Shown here in pieces: positions 45,845 to 57,369 of a stretch of 64,000 nucleotides of DNA. The stretch spans positions 932,364 to 996,363 of the forward strand of contig ML996696.1 of the NCBI GenBank assembly GCA_010356995.1, given 5' to 3'. Below the pieces are notes generated by a model. That model was not told where the DNA came from and ran no database searches. It saw nothing but the letters and a program-made list of their open reading frames with translations. Position 1 is the stretch's first letter, and each line of letters opens with the position of its first letter. The position numbers and the translations under genes were made by a program. The DNA comes from Trichodelitschia bisporula. Lineage: Eukaryota; Ascomycota; Dothideomycetes; Phaeotrichales; Phaeotrichaceae.

Positions 45845-48114
45845 ATGGCCTCCCCCATAGGCCTGACCGTCTCGCACCTCCCCACGGCCACCTCCTTCTT
45901 CCTCGCCGCCCTCCAGCCGCTGGGCTACCGCTTCGTCGGCCGGTGGGGAAACCAAATCGGCTTCGGCACCCAACATGAGGCGGCCGAGTTCTTCCTGGCG
46001 CAGGATCCGAATGGGTACGCACTTTTGGTTCATTCCATCCTCTATGAAATCATATCCCGATCCCTCAGTTCTGGCAAATCCTTTCCCACATTCCCATCCC
46101 TCCAATCCGGACCATTTGGATAGAAACCTCCAACTAACACCCACCAAGCCAAAACACCCACCTAACCTTCGCCGCCCCCTCCCGCACCTCAATCAGGGAA
46201 TTCTACACCGCCGCCCTCACAGCAGGCGCAACCCCCCAAACAACACCCACCTCCCAACACAGCACCTTCACTGCCTCAATCCGCGACCTAGACGGGAATA
46301 TAATCGAAGCCACCCTCCCGGACACAGAACCACCACCAGCGCAAAGCCGCATCCTCTCCGCCCGCCCCGCAACCCCGCACCCCCCCACCCTCGCCCCCTC
46401 CACAACCCTAACCCTCGACTCCCTCGCCGCGGCCGCCCACGCCCTGACACGCAACAACACCACCCCCGGCACCCTCACCCTCCCCGCCGCCCAAACCACA
46501 GCCTCCCCGCCGAAACCGGATATATCCACCAAAACCCTAGTCGGCACAATCCTCGGCGCCGCCGCCGGCGCCGCCGTCGCGTATGCCATGTGCAAGGGCG
46601 ACGAGGCCTCGCGCCAACAACATCCGGATCTCGCCCTTGCCTACCCGGCCCCTCACCCATCCATGCCGGAGCGTCGCGCCTCTGAGCCCGCCCGTGCGAT
46701 AGCAGCCCAGGCAAGCCAGGCCGTCGCCCATATCTTCCCGGAGCTTGCAGCCGCGGCGCATGCAGCCGGGGGATATGCACCTGCTTACGTCGCTGCACCG
46801 AGGCAGCTTGAGCCGGTGCAGACGCGGGCTATTGAGGCACCGCCAGCGCCAGCGCCAGCGTCGGTTGCCCCGAGTCGGGCGTCGCAGTATCAGCAGCCAG
46901 TGTACGCCGAGCCGGCGCAGTACGAACCTAGCACAGCAAGCCGCCGCGCACCCGCGCCGAGTGACGCCGGGAGATCGAGGGCAGGCAGCAGTGCCAGCCA
47001 ACGGACGGAGCGCCCGAGCCGGGGAGATGGGGCGAGCACGCTGGTGAGCGGTTTCGAGGGGGAGGAGTACGGGGAGCTCGAGCCGGAGCACAGGCACCGG
47101 GACAGCGACCGGCGGAGCAAAGCCTCGAGCTCGCACGGCCACCGGGAACGGGATGACCGCAGCAAGATCTCCGGCTCACACGGGCACCGCGATCGCGACG
47201 ACCGCAGCAAAGGCAATGTGGCCGGCAGTTCGACGAGCTCCCGGCGGGGGAGTAAAGTTGCCAGCCCGGCGCATGCACCGAGTTTGGAGCGGATTGCGGA
47301 ATATGATTTCCCAGATGTGCGGCAGGAGGGGTGGGAGGGGGGGTATGGGAGTGAGAGTGACTCTATTGCGCCGAGTGATAGTATCAGCAATGCGGGGAGT
47401 GAGAGGAGGAGGTTGAGGCGGAGGCGCAGGAGTGGGCATGGCACTCACGAGAGCAGTGCCGGCACGTCGGTTTCGAGGCGAAGCGAGCGGTCGGAACGGT
47501 CGGAGAGAAGCGAGAGGTCGGAGCGGTCTGAACGGACGGAAAGGCCAGAGTCCCACCGCCATCACTCCTCCCGTCACTCCACTGTCTCGAAACAGAGCAG
47601 CCGGCACCACGACAGCGGTTCCCGGCACCACACCCACGACCGCGACCGAGTGGAAGCGAGCCCACCCCCACCATCTACCTCCTCCCGGCGCAAACACCGC
47701 TCGTCCTCCTCCACGGCTCCCAGCGAGGCCCCGAGTGTCAGCACTCTCACGCCGGGTAAATACCGCCGCTCGAGCGGCAGCGACGAGCGTGTGCGTGAGC
47801 GCCCAATGGAGACCAGTTCCTCAAGCTCACGCTCATCGCGTGGCAGTGGCGGGTCCTCCGCGCCCAGCCGCCGAAGCTCAGGGGAGTTGCCGGAAGGCGC
47901 GTACGAGGTCCGCGGCTCGGCGATTGCGCCGCCCATCGGCTCGGATGGGATGGCTCCCGTGAGGGCGATCACGGAGAGTTTGATTGCGGGGGATAGCGGG
48001 AGTGGTGGTAGGGTCGGAGAGCGGTTCGCGGGGCAATTGCCTATCCGCATGGCGCCGGGAGGTGGGATGGGGACGAGGGAGGGACGCGGTGTGAGTGCTG
48101 GGTATTATGCTTGA
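45845..48114 (+). CDS. VOC/glyoxalase-like domain protein with a long Ser/Arg-rich tail
   Basis: Exon 1 45845-46014, intron 46015-46148 (134 bp, branch CTAAC), exon 2 46149-48114; 711 aa. The first about 135 residues form one vicinal-oxygen-chelate fold: MASPIGLTVSHLPTATSFFL, GYRFVGRWGNQIGFG, joined by splicing to NGQNTHLTFAAPSRTSIREF, then IRDLDGNIIEATLPD. A single glycine-zipper hydrophobic segment follows (LVGTILGAAAGAAVAYAM), probably a membrane anchor. The remaining about 480 residues are low-complexity: Ala/Pro-rich, then charged HRERDD/HRDRDD repeats, SERSERSER runs and Ser-rich blocks. The VOC part resembles fungal glyoxalase/bleomycin-resistance-like proteins; whether it is enzymatic is unknown. 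The tail looks disordered and phosphorylatable. Confidence 0.75.
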
Positions 48115-48919
48115 GGAAAGTTGCATGAGGAGGTGTTCGGGTGCTGTTTTTGTTTGTTTCGGGAGTTGGGTAGAGCATTGGTGGCTGTTTTCATGAGATT
48201 CATGCGCGGATTGATGTGTGGATAATGTCTTGATGGATACCTGGGTGGACGGCATGGACAGGACGAAGATATGAGTCTGCATTGCATCTCTTTGGCGCGC
48301 GGGCTTTCACGCGGGAGGGCGATTCGATTCAGATCTGATACAATGAAGCATTACTACTGTATCTGACGATATATATCTCCTAGGACTCTCGAGGGGCGGA
48401 TATTTCACTTACTGCGCACTTTCAGCATTTCACGTTCTCTCCCAAGACCAAGTAGTAATGAAAGCATAGACTTGACACTTACAATCGCTCCAGTGTGAAG
48501 TGAAAGGTTGACAGAAGAAGAGAGTCAAGAGACGCTCGCGACTAAATACGTCATGTAGCAAATGTCGTCCGATGCTCCTTCCTCCCATCGTGAGCACATT
48601 ACTTCATATACGCCTTGTATGCCACGTCACTTCCCAAAAGTGATATGCTCCTTTTAACATTAAGTATGATGCCTTGGTACCATACATGCCTCAATGCCCT
48701 GTTGCCTCATGTGCCCACATCATCAGGGGCAGCTATTTCACCTTCGCCACTTTAGCATCTCACATTCTCTCTCTCTCGCAAGAACAAACCCACTAGAGTA
48801 GCATACATCATTCATCTATAATCAACAAGCTATGTATATCCCCATTCTCACTCAGCCTCGAATGCCAAACAGAAACAAAACGCCCCCCAAAACACCAATC
48901 TTCCCCCCAAATTCCTCCC
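48115..48919. other. Shared 3' flank with dispersed repeat copy B
   Basis: About 800 bp between convergent stops. It contains a copy of the dispersed repeat (about 48450-48660) and otherwise A/T-rich 3' flank sequence. Confidence 0.6.
48450..48660 (+). repeat. Dispersed repeat, copy B
   Basis: Aligns by eye with copy A (gtagtaatgaaagcatagac, gtgaagtgaaaggttga) and with copy C (atgtcgtccgatgctccttc, cacttcccaaaagtgatatg then ctcctt). Non-coding; same orientation as the other copies. Confidence 0.6.
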
Positions 48920-51026
48920 CTAAACCCCATACCTAGCCTTCAACTCATCCAACTCCCTCTGAAACGCATCCATATCGCGGAGCACATCCGCCGCCGACTG
49001 GCCATCTCCACCACCAACCCCAACCCCATCCACACTCCCCCTCCCCTCCCCCCTAACCAAGTCCACACTCCCCCTCCTCCCCTCCTCCCCCTCTTCCTTC
49101 CTACTACTCGTAACCCTCCTCGGCGGCGGCGGCGGCGGCATCCCCGCACCCCCACCGCTTACTCCACCATTGTTCACTCCAGCAACCCCCCTCAAACTCC
49201 CCGCCCTCGAACTTCCCGGACTCCCCTCAAGCTGACTCCCGCTCCTATTCCGCGCCGGCACAGGCGGTGGAGGCGGGCCCCCGGCACGCCGGATACTAGC
49301 CGCGCGCTCAGGCTTCTCCCCTCCGGCTATCGACACATGCGAACGGCGAGCGCGGGGCGGAGGGGGTGGCTTAGGTGTAGAAGTCGGCGGGGCAGAGGCC
49401 GAGGGCACCAAGGCTGACGGAACTGAGATCGGGGGCGAGGCTAAGGCGGGTGGTGAGACTACGGTCGGGGTCGCCTCGGTGTCGCTTTCGGCTCGGCTTT
49501 CCAGCGCCAAACTGCTGCGTCTTGGCTCGGTCGGGGTCGGAGCATGGGCCTCGTCATCAGCCACGCTACTGACAAACGACCGCGCGTCGTCGCCCATTGA
49601 GCGGCCCGTGCTGCTGCGGGCACGGGCGGGTGTTGGAGCATGGCTTGTGCGGCGGGCAAGGGGGATTGGTGGAGGACGAGGAGATGGCGGTGTGTCGGCT
49701 TGAGGTGGAGGAGCGGGTGCGGGGGAGGGAGGGGTTGGCGCGGGGAGGGCGTCGGGTGCTTTTTCTTTTCCTTTCTCTTTCTCTTTTTCGGTTTCTTTTG
49801 CCTTGTCCTTCTCCGGTGGGCGGGGTGGTTCGTCCTTAGGGGTGGAGAGCGAGTCCTCGCTCGCGGGCCGAATCGGCGGCGGAGGAGGGAGTGGTTTATT
49901 AGTCGACACCCGCGCAGGCGCAGCAGGGCGTGTTAGCGTCGGCGCGAAGTCATCGAAAGACACGACCTGCGGTCCGGATGTGAGCGCTTTGCCGTGCCGG
50001 CGTTTCGGAGGTGGAGGTTTGGGGCGCGGAGTTGTTGGGGCAGGAGATGTGAGGGGTGGAGAGGTTTGAGATGGAGGCGGAGAGAAAGGTGCGATATGTG
50101 AGGGGATAGACGATGTGACGTTGGGTGAGGCGAGGGTTGGTGGAGGGGAGGTATGTTGTGAATATGACTCGGCTCGTGATAGTGATGTGCGTGATGTTGG
50201 CGACGCGAGGGCGAGGGGCGGCGATGTTAGCACCCGGCTCGGCGACGCAGCCGCTCGTGTCGGCGAGGCACGCGCTGGCGAGGTGGCTGCTCGGACCGGG
50301 GACTCCTGATAGCGCACCGGCGAAGCCGTCCGCTCGCCTCTGTCGCGGACATACTCGCCGGACGCGCGCGGTGTACCGATGAAAGGGCGGGAGACTCCGT
50401 CGAGGCGGATAGGTTCGTCGGACTCGTCGTCGGAGCTAGTCTCGCTGTCGGGGGTCAAGCCATGCGTTGCTTCCGTGACCGACGTCAACGCCGATGCCAA
50501 CCTAGCGCCCGATCCCGTCTTCGCCGTCTCCTTGCCCGTGCCCTGGCCAGCCATGAGCATAGCCGCAAAGCCATCAACATCCAAACTCGCCCTCGCCGCT
50601 TTCTTCCGCTCGAACTCAGCCTTCCCAGCAGTATCATCGGCATCCAGCCCCCCCTTCCCCTTCTTGCTGAACGGATTGAGCTGCAACACCAACGGCCTTT
50701 CATCCCGCTCATCCCCCTCACTCCCCTCACTCCCACTCTCCCTCCCAAACGGATCCGGAACCTCACCCCCCCCCTCATCATCAAACCCAAACCCCTTCCT
50801 CGCCGGCGTCCCAGGCCTCCGCTTAATCCTCGCCCCCCTCTCCCCCCCCTCCTCCCGTATCGGCTCCTCAATCCGCACCTTCTTCGACTTATCCGCCTCG
50901 ATCCGCAGCTTCCCCAAGGCAGCATCTATGCAAACCGCGTCAGCAAATCCCCTCAAACCCGCCCACACAAAACGCACCCTGCCCCGCCTCCCCCGCCCCC
51001 CTACGAAACGGATTATTCGAGCTCAT
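48920..51026 (-). CDS. Proline-rich low-complexity protein, function unknown
   Basis: Exon 1 51026..50978 encodes MSSNNPFRRGAGEAGQ; a 52-bp intron (GTGCGT, branch CTGAC, CATAG) leads to exon 2 50925..48920; 684 aa. The N-terminal 190 residues are charged (EADKSKKVRIEEPIRE, VLQLNPFSKKGKGGLDADD, KKAARASLDVDGFAAML). The middle and C-terminal parts are Ser/Pro-rich with many candidate SH3-binding stretches (KPPPPKRRHGK, NKPLPPPPPIRP, GPPPPPVPARNRSGS). A Lys/Glu run (EKDKAKETEKEKEKGKEKA) and a C-terminal helix DVLRDMDAFQRELDELKARY complete it. The architecture fits a fungal cytoskeletal or endocytic adaptor, but I do not recognise the family. The frame continues upstream through the intron only with a non-ATG start, so the spliced model is preferred. 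Confidence 0.75.
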
Positions 51027-51884
51027 TCGCAAAACAAGGCCTCAGCGCTCGCGCAACCATGGTTCGCGCTTGCTAGGCAGCGCGGGGCCCCGGTTGCCTC
51101 ACTCCCCACTCCCAACGCGAGCGGGCGTGGTGTGCGGGACCTTTGTGGAGAAGCAGATGGAGAGAAAGAGTGGGCGCGTGTGTATTCAACGTGATGCGGG
51201 GCGTGCGTGGGGTGGAGAGAAGGAGAGAACGGAGGGGAGTTGAGCGGGCGTCGTGCGTGGCAGACGGACCCACGTCGGTCATCGGAGGGGCGTGCAGCCA
51301 CAAGCTTGCAGGGCGTGCCAAGACCAGACAGGGAGGAGGAAGCTGGTGGGGGAGGGGGTCAGCAGCTTATCGATTAGGAAGGTCAAGCAAGATCAGAAAT
51401 CAGAGGAGACCTTAAATTAAGATCGTCTCCCACCATCCCCATGGCTCTAACTACAATCACTAATGGCCACTTGCCGCATCCGAGTTATCTGGGAATATTC
51501 CATTACGTCGTGCTTCGTGGCCTACGAATACGGATGTATCATACACAACTCCATAACGCTCGACCCACACCACGCAATTTCAATCCTTACGCCAGCCCGC
51601 TCTCATTGCAATTCCCATTCCCATTCCCACTCCCCATGCCGTATGTGAGGAAAAAGTGAGCTATTATCATTACGTCGTTGAACCACCGGGGAAAAATGCG
51701 CCAGACCCAGACTCCAACAAGCCCGTGAAATGCAATTTACCACAGTTGGACATGCTGAAGAGTTGGGCATGCAAAAAAAGCAAAGGGGTATATTACAGCG
51801 GAAAACCAAAGACTATGTCCGAAACCGCCAGCTGGACAGACTCGGAGTGCGGTAGTTGTAGAGCATTCGAAAGCGATGGCCTAA
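51027..51884. other. Intergenic region
   Basis: About 860 bp holding the upstream region of the proline-rich gene and the 3' flank of the RING gene. It contains a short (cccatt)n run at about 51607-51630. No gene is seen. Confidence 0.5.
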
Positions 51885-53669
51885 TCAGTTACCATTGCCT
51901 TCAGGGCGTGGCGCCGCATTCGCCAGTGGATTGGGGTTCGAGGGCACAAGATCGGACCGAAAGGCAAAAGAGTATGATGGTAGATTCACTGGCGGAAAGT
52001 GAACAGGGGTGTGACGATACGGCGACGGCTGTAGGCTGGTGTGCGGGGGCGACGTCGGTACGCGGTACGGGGGAGGCAAGGACATATGTGGCTGGTAAGT
52101 GAAGGGGCTTCCAGGTGGCATCCGGTGCGGCTGATGGTGAAAGACGTCAGGGTTCGAAGGAGGGGGACCCCAATGCCTCCAGGCCTCCATTCCAGAGACG
52201 CTGGGAAGATGCGGAAGAGCTTCGGACGGACTGGCGCCGTACACGCTGCTGCTCCACCAATGTCCAGATACAGGCACAGGCGTGTATACACTTGGCTCCA
52301 CCGGCTGGACTGCGGGACGCTGATCACTCGATACGGTTTGAGTCGCTGGTTCACGGCGTTGAGCTTGCTGTTGAGGTTGAGGTTGATGCTGAGTTTGGGT
52401 TTGGACTTGGGTTTGAGCTTGTGTTTGAACCTGGTACTGAGCGTGTTGTCGAGCTTGAGCACCAACGTCAGTCGGGATGTTTGTTTCAGACGACCGAGGG
52501 CCAAACGAAACTGTGACATCGACAGACATAGTTGCGCTCGGAACCGGAGGTACCGGCACATACTCACCGGGGTAGCGCCCATCGGAGAAGCTCGAGGCCG
52601 GCCCCGGTGCCCATTGTTGCGGGCCCGCAGATTGCTGCGATGATGGGGCCGGCTGTAGCTGGGGGAAGCCGTTCGGCCCCCACATGTGCGCAAACGGCGG
52701 AGCGAGCCCAATCTGGTAGTGGGCCGTGGCGTGAGGCTGGGCCATCAGGATGAACGGAGCCGGGATCTCGCGTACCTGCTGCTGCTGCTGCTGCTGCTCC
52801 TGCTGGCGCTCCTGTTGGATTTCCGTCTGCTCGACCTGCTGGACTTGCTGCCAGAACACGGGAGTCGGAGGCATGCCGAAGTTCGAATATTGCAAGTTGC
52901 GACGATTCTCCTCGGCCCGAGCTGCACGGATCTGGGTCAGCGTGCGTGCGTTTTGATGTGGGAAGCGGCCCATACGCGTCGGGATGTGCGGGCGCGGACG
53001 AGAGACCCTAGGGCGCTTCGACGCGCGACTGCCGGCAGCGCCGTTGTCGCATGTAAGCCACATCAGCTGATCCTCGTCCCACAGCGAACGGCACATCGGA
53101 CACTTGTCAGTGTTGCTGGTGTTGCTGCTGTGAGGACCAGTAAACCATTCGATGAGACACGACTTGTGGAAGTTGTGGCCACACGTCGTCTGGCAGTAGA
53201 GAATTTCATTCTTCTCGGGTTCGTACGGCTCCCAACACACGGGGCAGTCACCTTCGATCGGCTGGCGCCGATGCGCAGGCTGCGGAGGAGGCTGATTCTT
53301 GCGGTTGGCACAACGCCTTGAGGGGTTGGGGTTCAACGGCGGGGAGCTGTAGTTCGCAGCACGCAGCGGAAGCGGTGCTGGCGGCATATGAGTTTGAGGG
53401 GGCACTCCCGACATATTGGGCATCGAAAGCATGTCGTACGACAAAGGAGTGCCATGAGCGTGTAGAGGAGACCGGTGCCGCTCGTCCAGGCCGGATCCGA
53501 TCCAGGGCGTGTGAGCAGAGAAGTCGTCAAAGTGCTCGAGTGGAAGCTGGTCACTCAAATCTCGGTCGGTGTTGTCGAGCATCATGTGGCGGCGGGAAAG
53601 AGCAGCAAAGTCGGACGTCGTCGGATTCCTCAAGTCGTCAGGCCAGCGGCCACGCTGTTGGTTCTCCAT
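51885..53669 (-). CDS. RING-H2 finger protein with a Gln/Pro-rich tail
   Basis: Single exon of 594 aa from the ATG at 53669 (MENQQRGRWPDD); the upstream continuation of the frame has no ATG. A RING-H2 domain lies at about residues 144-200: GDCPVCWEPYEPEKNE, CQTTCGHNFHKSCLIEWF and DKCPMCRSLWDEDQ, with the Cys/His pattern complete, so E3 ubiquitin-ligase activity is likely. The domain has a short Ser/Asn/Thr insert (PHSSNTSNTDK). Beyond it are basic patches (ASKRPRVSRPRPHIP), a helix with a polyglutamine run (QQERQQEQQQQQQQ) and a long Q/P/T-rich prion-like tail ending in SNPNPLANAAPRPEGNGN. The family beyond RING is not identified. Confidence 0.85.
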   Translation of the reverse strand: MENQQRGRWPDDLRNPTTSDFAALSRRHMMLDNTDRDLSDQLPLEHFDDFSAHTPWIGSGLDERHRSPLHAHGTPLSYDMLSMPNMSGVPPQTHMPPAPLPLRAANYSSPPLNPNPSRRCANRKNQPPPQPAHRRQPIEGDCPVCWEPYEPEKNEILYCQTTCGHNFHKSCLIEWFTGPHSSNTSNTDKCPMCRSLWDEDQLMWLTCDNGAAGSRASKRPRVSRPRPHIPTRMGRFPHQNARTLTQIRAARAEENRRNLQYSNFGMPPTPVFWQQVQQVEQTEIQQERQQEQQQQQQQVREIPAPFILMAQPHATAHYQIGLAPPFAHMWGPNGFPQLQPAPSSQQSAGPQQWAPGPASSFSDGRYPGEYVPVPPVPSATMSVDVTVSFGPRSSETNIPTDVGAQARQHAQYQVQTQAQTQVQTQTQHQPQPQQQAQRREPATQTVSSDQRPAVQPVEPSVYTPVPVSGHWWSSSVYGASPSEALPHLPSVSGMEAWRHWGPPPSNPDVFHHQPHRMPPGSPFTYQPHMSLPPPYRVPTSPPHTSLQPSPYRHTPVHFPPVNLPSYSFAFRSDLVPSNPNPLANAAPRPEGNGN

Positions 53670-55222
53670 GGCAGGAGAGGAGAACTTGCTGCGGGCGCGG
53701 GTGGTGAAAGTGGCATATGCCCAGCGGGAAGCGCTTAGGCTGCGAGGTCGCAAAGCCGCGGATGAACCGGAGCGAACAGTGGAGAAAGGCGGCGACGATA
53801 GAGCGGGGAGAGACAGAGGGGGAGGGTGGGACGGACAAGACTAAATAGTCGATGCACGGCACACGGCAAGCTAAATAGTCGCGGACACGGTGAGCGGGTT
53901 TGGAGCGAAAGGACCCAGTAGACAAGCGACCGGCGTTTCTAGCGAAAGGGCGCAGGTTGGAAGCAGTTGATCGGTTAGGATCCAGGCCACACGCGCATGA
54001 CCGACCTTAATGCATCGATCGGTAGGGGACCTTCTGGGTGAATCAGCAGGCAAACCGGTGTAGCGACCAGCGCGGGAGATAATCACTTTGCAGTCTCACT
54101 GACGAGTTGGACGCGAAAAGCGACGTCGGGTGGCGGGGAAGCCCTCGACGCTGGCGTTGCAGACGGCTGCCGTGTACTTACGGACTGGGGTTGTACTGGG
54201 GGAAACAAGAGCGACGGGGGAAGTTGGTTGTCTGCAAGCTATCGATAACTACGAGTGGGGTGGAGGAGAGGGGGTGGGTGCGCGAGAGGAGGGACGAATG
54301 ACGAGTGGGCTTGGAGGGGCAGTGGTGGTAGTACTGTGTGGTGGTCGTGGTGGAGGCGTGGAGATGGTGGAGGAGAGCTCGCAGTGGAGAAAGCAGTGGA
54401 GTGAGAGAGTGTTTTGCAAGCTGGTGGAGAGAAATAGCGAGAGGTTTTCGGAGGTTGCGAAGGAAGGAAGAAGAAGGAAGAAGACAGTGGGAGGGTGGCC
54501 TGCGGGGGGTGGTTAATTGAAGAACACAAACCTAGGGCGTGCGAATTGCAGTGCAAGGCAGAGAGTGACAGAGTGAGGGGTGGAGGGATGGAGGGGGGAA
54601 GGAGGCACGGTGGTGCCAGCATGCGGCCGACAGCGACGAGAAACGAACTGACGAGACCGAAGAGCAGACCCGAACAAACAAGATGAGACGAGTGAGGGCA
54701 AAAAGGACCAGACCTGGCTGGTGAAATGGGGAAGCGATGGATGCATGGGATGGCGTGGAACCGGATGCCGATAGGTGAGAGAAAAAAATAAGGCGAAGGA
54801 AGGCAAAGGCAAAGAGGCTGGCGTCAAGGGCAAAGACAAACTCGGAGCTAAAAGGCCTGGCGAGACTGTGACAAGCGACAATAAGCGGGATGCTGATGGT
54901 GGCCGCCAGCAACTGAACAGGAGCGGAGAGAAAGAGACAAGCCGAGACGAGAGAGCAGAAGAGCCAGGCAAACAGAGGCACAGGTCGGGCCGGGCTACTT
55001 GGGGGTGCTTGGGATAGGCCTTACCAGAGTGGTTTTGGAGGGGCTAGGAGGGGGAAGAGCAGGAGGGGTGTGCTTGCCTCACTTCCCCGTTGGTGGTGAT
55101 GGTGGACGGAAGTCGTAACCTTAGATGCGAAGTCGTTGCAGTTCCAGTGGGTAGTTCTAATGCCGGTAGTTCTAGCAGCTGGGTCCTGTCCAGTCTACCC
55201 GTACCTACCACAGTATCATAAT

Positions 55223-55258
55223 GCTCTGGCTCTTGCTCTGGCTCTGGCTCTGGCTCTC
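55223..55258. repeat. Six-bp microsatellite (gctctg)n
   Basis: Six near-identical copies of gctctg. Confidence 0.85.
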
Positions 55259-56188
55259 AACGGATACCCTATTGGCTCAGGACTTGTACTTTGCACTCCG
55301 CATGCATTTGGTCAGGCTTGCAACTCTCTCGCCTGCTCCCTCGCTCGATTCGTACTCGATCCAAGAGTCGTGGCACAGCGGGGTGAGGGGTGGCGGTAGT
55401 GGCAGATGGAGAAGACGAGGATAGATGGACTGGGGGGTGTTCAGCGTGATCCGAACAAGCCAGAGGTAATCAAGTGGGGTTGGGATGCGTATGGAATGGG
55501 GATCATATGGAGGTGTTTACGGTCGGCGTTATCCTCGGAATGCGAAGGTAAGTGGGTTGTCGAGAGTTGAGTGAGACGAGGCGAGATGAAATGGGGAATG
55601 GGGACAAGGTGGAACAGCGGGCGGACCCATGGAAGCAGACTCAGCTAGAACTGTATACGTACGTAGGAGATTGAAGCCATCTCTTCTTATACTGCATTTC
55701 GCCAGATATCATGGAAAAGCGGGACAATAGAGTTTCATTGATCGGTGTGCTGTTGTGCCCGTTTACCGCGATCCCCTTTCCTCGTCACCAGTTCCGTATA
55801 AATGGCCGGCTTTTCTCGTGGCCATCTTTTCTGGTGTCCATTCGGTGTGACCTCGACGGACTTTTACCGTACAGTTCCTAATAGTTCTAGTACGTTGCGT
55901 AGTCGTCCAGCTGCACACGTATGCCCTACATACGTATGCTCCCCCATACCCACCGTCCCATCAAGCGGTCCGCTGCGTGAACGGCACACGAGCTCGGCGG
56001 CTCCCTTGCCTCTCCGCCAAAAGGCGGGATAGGAGGAGCGTCTTGCAGCGTTGCAGCGTCGCAAGCTCGCAGCTTCCTTTGGGGCCTTGCAACGCAGGGT
56101 TCTAGACTCGTGTGCCGTCGTGGCTGCGTTTTCCGCCTCCCGCCGTCACCTCAGCCGTCCGCCGCTCGCATTCCGACCCAGGGCTTCC

Positions 56189-56271
56189 CGAAAAAGTCGT
56201 GGCCGCCCTCCTTTGGTGAACGGTGCATATAACTCAGCAAAAGCCAGGCGGAGAGTGGCTACGACTTTTTG
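56189..56271. repeat. Short palindromic element, copy 1
   Basis: Left arm cgaaaaagtcgtggccgccc; the reverse complement of the right arm is caaaaagtcgtagccactct. The arms are about 21 bp with a spacer of about 40 bp. Related to the palindrome at 59966-60026. Confidence 0.65.
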
Positions 56272-56869
56272 AGGCAGCGTTTTGGACGTTGGGGGTGCAC
56301 GGGCTGGATGCCTTGACGCAGCCTTATTGCCTGTTGGCGCACGACTTCATCTCATACCCGTCTCGCCTTCTCATCCACAACATCACCTCAATACCCTACC
56401 AACGTCAATGGCAACGATGGCACCGCATATCGGCATGTTACACACCTTCAAGCATAGCTACTTGCAACCTGACTAGTCTGCACCGCCCTCATCGCCCCCA
56501 CAGGAAACATTCGGAAACGACGCCCGGTCCCCCTCAGCCTTGGCTCCTTATCCCAGGCTCTCCCAGGCTCCCAGACTCGTTTATCCCTCGTCCGCCCGTC
56601 CTCCGGCCCGCCGACCGACCCGGGATCCTGCGTCCCTGCCGTTATCACTCTCGCTATTCGCCCAGGGGACCGAAGCCCGGACCGCCGGACCCAGCCACGG
56701 GACTACTCCATTTCGGAACTATGCATGCCGCTGCATTGATGAGAGTTCTATGTTTGAGAGAGAAGAAAGTCCGCAGCCGTAGGGATATCGGCGCCCGCAC
56801 TCGGCATTGAGCGTCGTTCCCGTTCGACAAAGGCATTCAAGGGCCTCAGGAAGCCATCCTCCAGGCTAA

Positions 56870-57150
56870 TAGATCATAGGCTTGGCACGTGCAGTGGCTA
56901 CCATGTAAAGTGAAGCGTTTGAAAAAGGACAGTGAAAGGAAGAGAGTTGATAGGCCTCACAGAATGAATACATGATGTCGTCCAGTGCTCCTTCCTTCAG
57001 CCATGAGCATACCTCGTGCCTGCCTCCATCGTGCGCACATATCGTCATGTGCGCCTTCCGTTGGCATGCGCCTTCCCCAAGAGTGGTGTGTCCCTTCCCC
57101 AAGGGTGGCATGCTCCTCCCCCAAGAGTGGCATGCTCCTTCCTCCCGTAG
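56870..57150 (+). repeat. Dispersed repeat, copy C, with amplified core
   Basis: Shares with copy B gtaaagtgaagcgtttga, gatgtcgtccagtgctcctt and the core cccaagagtggcatgctcct. In this copy the core is amplified into a 22-bp tandem repeat (57071-57136). Confidence 0.6.
57071..57136. repeat. 22-bp tandem repeat, three copies
   Basis: Units start at 57071, 57093 and 57115, each like ccttccccaagagtggcatg plus two bases. Copies A and B hold a single version of the same unit. Confidence 0.8.
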
Positions 57151-57369
57151 ACAGAGTTTGGATACTTAAGGCCTTTAAGCTTTTTCTCCATCTCTTCACA
57201 ACCAGGCTGTTCTCGTCATCGACTTGTCCTCTATTCTGGAGAGCCTCGCGACTCTCTCCCTTTCATTGCATTTGTCTCATTCTCCACTTTATACCGTAGC
57301 CTTTGCAGGTGTGAAAGCTTGGCTTCCATTATCATCACTTAAAGTCATCACTCAAAGTCACCACTCAAA

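Larger units (their letters stand above)
53670..57369. other. Long region without an intact gene
   Basis: About 3.7 kb upstream of the RING gene. It holds a (gctctg)n microsatellite, one palindrome (56189-56271), dispersed repeat copy C and a 22-bp minisatellite. Frames such as 56223-56810 (plus) lack motifs and cross the palindrome. From about 56 kb on the sequence is visibly less GC-rich and leads into decayed genes. Confidence 0.5.

Noticed and set aside
50930-50977. Upstream extension of the proline-rich gene from a GTG
   Set aside because: The segment has intron structure (GTGCGT, CTGAC, CATAG) and splicing leads to a proper ATG exon.
56223-56810. Plus-strand frame of 195 codons
   Set aside because: Begins inside a palindrome, is Pro/Arg/Ser-rich without motifs, and shows no splice extension.
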